A stretch of DNA of 64,000 nt from Mycobacterium shigaense (GTDB taxonomy: Bacteria > Actinomycetota > Actinomycetes > Mycobacteriales > Mycobacteriaceae). The first letter of the stretch is position 1. Every line of letters starts with the position of its first letter. The position numbers and the translations under genes are program-made. The notes under the pieces were generated by a model. The model had not been told where the DNA came from, ran no database searches, and saw nothing but the letters and a program-made list of their open reading frames with translations. This document shows positions 62,226-64,000 of this stretch, one piece after another. The stretch spans positions 2,666,001 to 2,730,000 of the forward strand of contig NZ_AP018164.1 in the NCBI RefSeq assembly GCF_002356315.1, given 5' to 3'.

Positions 62226-63434
62226 GTGACTGATTTTTCCGGGTTGCCGCCCGAGGTTACTTCGGCGCTCATTTATTCCGGTCCGGGGTCGACGTCGTTG
62301 ACGACGGCGGCCTCGGCTTGGAACGCGGTGTCTGCCGAGCTGCAGTCCTATGCGCAGGGCGTGCAAAACGTCATCAACGAGTTGGTCGACCAAGGCTGGT
62401 TTGGCTCGTCGTCGACGCAGATGGCCTCTGCGTTTACTCCGTATGTGGAGTGGGTTCAAAACACCGCCGCTCAGGTCGAGCAGTTCGGCACCCAGGCCAG
62501 CGAGGCTGCGGGCGCCTATGAGCAGGTCTTTGCGTCGGTGGTGCCGCCGCCGTTGATCGCCACCAACCGGGTGCAGCTGGCCAACGCGGTGGCCACCAAT
62601 GTGTTGGGGCAGAACAACAACGTGATCTCCCAGCTCGAGTCGCAGTACAACGACTACTGGGCGCAGAACACCAGCGCGCTCAACAACTACCAAACCCAGT
62701 CGAACAACGCGACCAGCCAACTCAAGGCAGTCAGCAACGCACCGGAGGTCGCTAACGACACCGGCCAGCAAAGCCAGGCTGTCAGCAACGCCTCGACGCT
62801 GGGTTCTGGCACGTCGCAGCAGACAGTGAGCGCGGTCAGCAACGCAACCACGAATGCCACCACCAACGCCACCACCCAAGCGGCGACGACGCCGACCAAC
62901 CTCCTGCAAGAATTGTGGTTCCTGCTGACCGGGCAGACGATCTTGCCGTCGAGCTTGGCGACGTTCGTCAACGGCCTGAGCCCCTTTGCCGGTTTCGCCT
63001 ACAACACCGAGGGTCTGCCGTACTTCTCGGTCGGTATGGGTAACTCCGGTGTGCAGATCGCCAAAAGCACCGGGGCCATCGTTGGTCCGGCAGCCAGTGC
63101 CGCCGCCGCCGCCCCGAAAGGCCTGTCGGGTCTGGGCGGCATGCTCGGCAGCGGCGCCGGCGCGCCCTCAGTGGCCGCGGGGCTGGGCAATGCCGCCTCG
63201 ATCGGCAAGCTGGCGGTGCCCGCCGCCTGGAACGGCGCGCTGCCCGGGGCCGTCGCACACGCCACCCCGATCGCGGTCAACACCATCAGCGCCGCCCCCG
63301 AAGCCGCCGGAGGAGCCGGCAACCTGCTCGGCGGGATGCCGCTGGCCGGCATGGGCACCGGCGGCGCCGCCGGCGCCGGTCCCCGCTACGGCTTCCGCCC
63401 CACCGTCATGGCCCGCCCACCCTTCGCCGGATAA
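62226..63434 (+). CDS. PPE family protein, PPE26-like (copy 2)
   Basis: A 402-residue PPE protein with the same amino-acid sequence as the one at 59078-60286 across its whole length. Only the downstream context differs. Here there is no terminator-like hairpin, and a PE gene follows ~450 nt later. Two identical PPE26-like genes would raise dosage of this ESX-5 substrate or envelope protein, or act as a reservoir for recombination. Its start GTG 62226 is preceded by TAAGGGGTCATT, directly after the PE remnant's stop codon, which favours reinitiation. Confidence 0.92.
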   Translation: MTDFSGLPPEVTSALIYSGPGSTSLTTAASAWNAVSAELQSYAQGVQNVINELVDQGWFGSSSTQMASAFTPYVEWVQNTAAQVEQFGTQASEAAGAYEQVFASVVPPPLIATNRVQLANAVATNVLGQNNNVISQLESQYNDYWAQNTSALNNYQTQSNNATSQLKAVSNAPEVANDTGQQSQAVSNASTLGSGTSQQTVSAVSNATTNATTNATTQAATTPTNLLQELWFLLTGQTILPSSLATFVNGLSPFAGFAYNTEGLPYFSVGMGNSGVQIAKSTGAIVGPAASAAAAAPKGLSGLGGMLGSGAGAPSVAAGLGNAASIGKLAVPAAWNGALPGAVAHATPIAVNTISAAPEAAGGAGNLLGGMPLAGMGTGGAAGAGPRYGFRPTVMARPPFAG

Positions 63435-63435
63435 C

Positions 63436-63880
63436 GAGCCGAGAACGGGGATGCACAACGGTTGCTGGTCACCGACCGACCCGACCCCGGACGACTCCGC
63501 AAACACCGGTCCCAAGATGCACGAATTCGGCGCCCGGAGTCGCTTTCGGAACCTGCCGACCGCGGTGGGGGCCTTTGCTCAGCACCCCGGGCGGTTTTCC
63601 GCTTGCCAGATTTTCACCGATGGCAAAGTCGCCATCGGGGAACGTTGCCTGCCAGAATGCTTGCCACACTCCGTCAGCGGTGCTGCTGCCGGGAGGGTAA
63701 TTTGGCTGGTGAGGGCCCCAAAATGGCCCAAACGCTGTTACTGTGTCGTTACTAAAGATGAATTCGCCGTACCGTTTCGTGAACAATTGAGGGCGGGCGG
63801 CTCAGGAAACATCCTTCATACAACACAGTGATCTACGCTCTCACCCAGAGAGTGGGGGAACAATCCAGGAGGAGAACAGT
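63436..63880. other. Intergenic region before the PE gene
   Basis: About 445 nt without a convincing gene. Open frames exist on both strands (for example an ~105-codon frame on the minus strand from 63786), but none has a recognisable protein or a good ribosome-binding site. It presumably contains the promoter of the PE gene and of the esx genes expected beyond the window. Confidence 0.45.
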
Positions 63881-64000
63881 ATGTCGTTCGTGAACACCCA
63901 GCCGGAGGCGATTCTGGCGGCAGCCGGAACCCTCAACGGGATCGGCTCGGCTTTGAACGCCCAGAACGCGGCGGCAGTGGCCCCGACGACCGGCGTGGTA
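63881..64000 (+). CDS. PE family protein (PE18/PE19-like), cut by window end
   Basis: The first 40 codons of a PE protein: MSFVNTQPEAILAAAGTLNGIGSALNAQNAAAVAPTTGVV. The PE motif (QPEA) at residues 7-10 and the helical-hairpin start match PE18/PE19 of the M. tuberculosis ESX-5 locus almost residue for residue. CCAGGAGGAGAACAGT precedes the ATG and resembles the site before the two PE remnants. In M. tuberculosis PE19 is followed by esxM and esxN, so those are expected just outside the window. The protein would be an ESX-5 substrate, pairing with a PPE partner. Confidence 0.92.
   Translation, partial: MSFVNTQPEAILAAAGTLNGIGSALNAQNAAAVAPTTGVV

Larger units (their letters stand above)
60993..63435 (+). 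repeat. Near-identical PPE25-PPE26 segment, copy 2
   Basis: Second copy of the segment at 57821-60287, 3172 bp downstream (3148 bp after the 24-bp indel). It starts inside codon 48-49 of the PPE25-like gene and ends one base after the PPE26-like stop. Flanks on both sides are unrelated to those of copy 1. Confidence 0.9.

Noticed and set aside
57821..63435. Transposon-mediated origin of the PPE duplication
   Set aside because: No transposase, terminal inverted repeats or target-site duplications are visible at the borders; homologous recombination explains the pattern better.
63435..63831. An extended open frame after the second PPE26-like gene that includes apparently non-PPE protein sequence
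   Set aside because: It continues an out-of-frame reading of the PPE gene and has no homology signal; no supported start lies within it.

Overview
The window is GC-rich actinobacterial DNA, almost certainly from a slow-growing Mycobacterium. The strongest evidence is the right end. There malQ, eccB5, eccC5, cyp143, a small ferredoxin and a PPE/PE cluster follow one another in the order of the ESX-5 type VII secretion locus of M. tuberculosis (Rv1781c to about Rv1791), and ESX-5 is confined to slow growers. Genes between 40.4 and 45.9 kb (IclR regulator, FAD oxidase, PhlG-like hydrolase, DUF4407 membrane protein, small conserved protein) match, from memory, the Rv1773c/Rv1774/Rv1775 and Rv1779c/Rv1780 order. 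The last 24 kb is therefore a conserved chromosomal backbone with local insertions and losses.

The first 40 kb is accessory metabolism. 0-8.2 kb holds an amidohydrolase, a nitronate monooxygenase, an arylsulfatase, a frameshifted Gfo/Idh/MocA oxidoreductase, a sugar-isomerase-like protein, and a TetR/P450 pair that shares a 16-bp motif. 8.2-15.6 kb is a graveyard interleaved with intact genes: an internally deleted mycofactocin-type SDR, a CoA-transferase/phosphotransferase chimera, an HNH (DUF222) remnant, two decayed M24 peptidases, and a lipoprotein stump. In the middle lies a TauE/SafE permease whose leader looks like a ykkC-family (guanidine-I-like) riboswitch. 15.6-27.3 kb carries a lipoprotein, a SigF-type sigma factor, an SDR, a tandem YbjQ-fold protein, a cutinase, two TetR regulators, a D-aminoacylase-like amidohydrolase, a methyltransferase and a DEAD-box helicase.

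27.3-38.2 kb is a coherent catabolic cluster. A tightly packed leftward operon of eight genes encodes a mycofactocin-type SDR, E1-alpha and E1-beta of a 2-oxoacid dehydrogenase, a free-standing lipoyl-domain protein, an enoyl-CoA hydratase, an acyl-CoA synthetase, a Rieske oxygenase and a KstD-like flavoprotein. A CoA-transferase is transcribed divergently, and another hydratase converges on the operon. The set suggests CoA-dependent breakdown of a cyclic or steroid/terpenoid-like substrate. No E2 catalytic domain or E3 is encoded in the window.

In the ESX-5 cluster, a PPE25-like plus PPE26-like gene pair occurs twice in near-identical form. The second PPE25-like gene keeps its own first ~48 codons, which points to duplication or gene conversion over about 2.45 kb. 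In front of each PPE26-like gene, where a PE gene would be expected, only a 15-codon open frame remains. It has a strong ribosome-binding site and looks like the first codons of PE fused to its last ones. A further PE gene begins at the right edge and is cut by the window end. No tRNA, rRNA, CRISPR array, transposase or prophage was seen.
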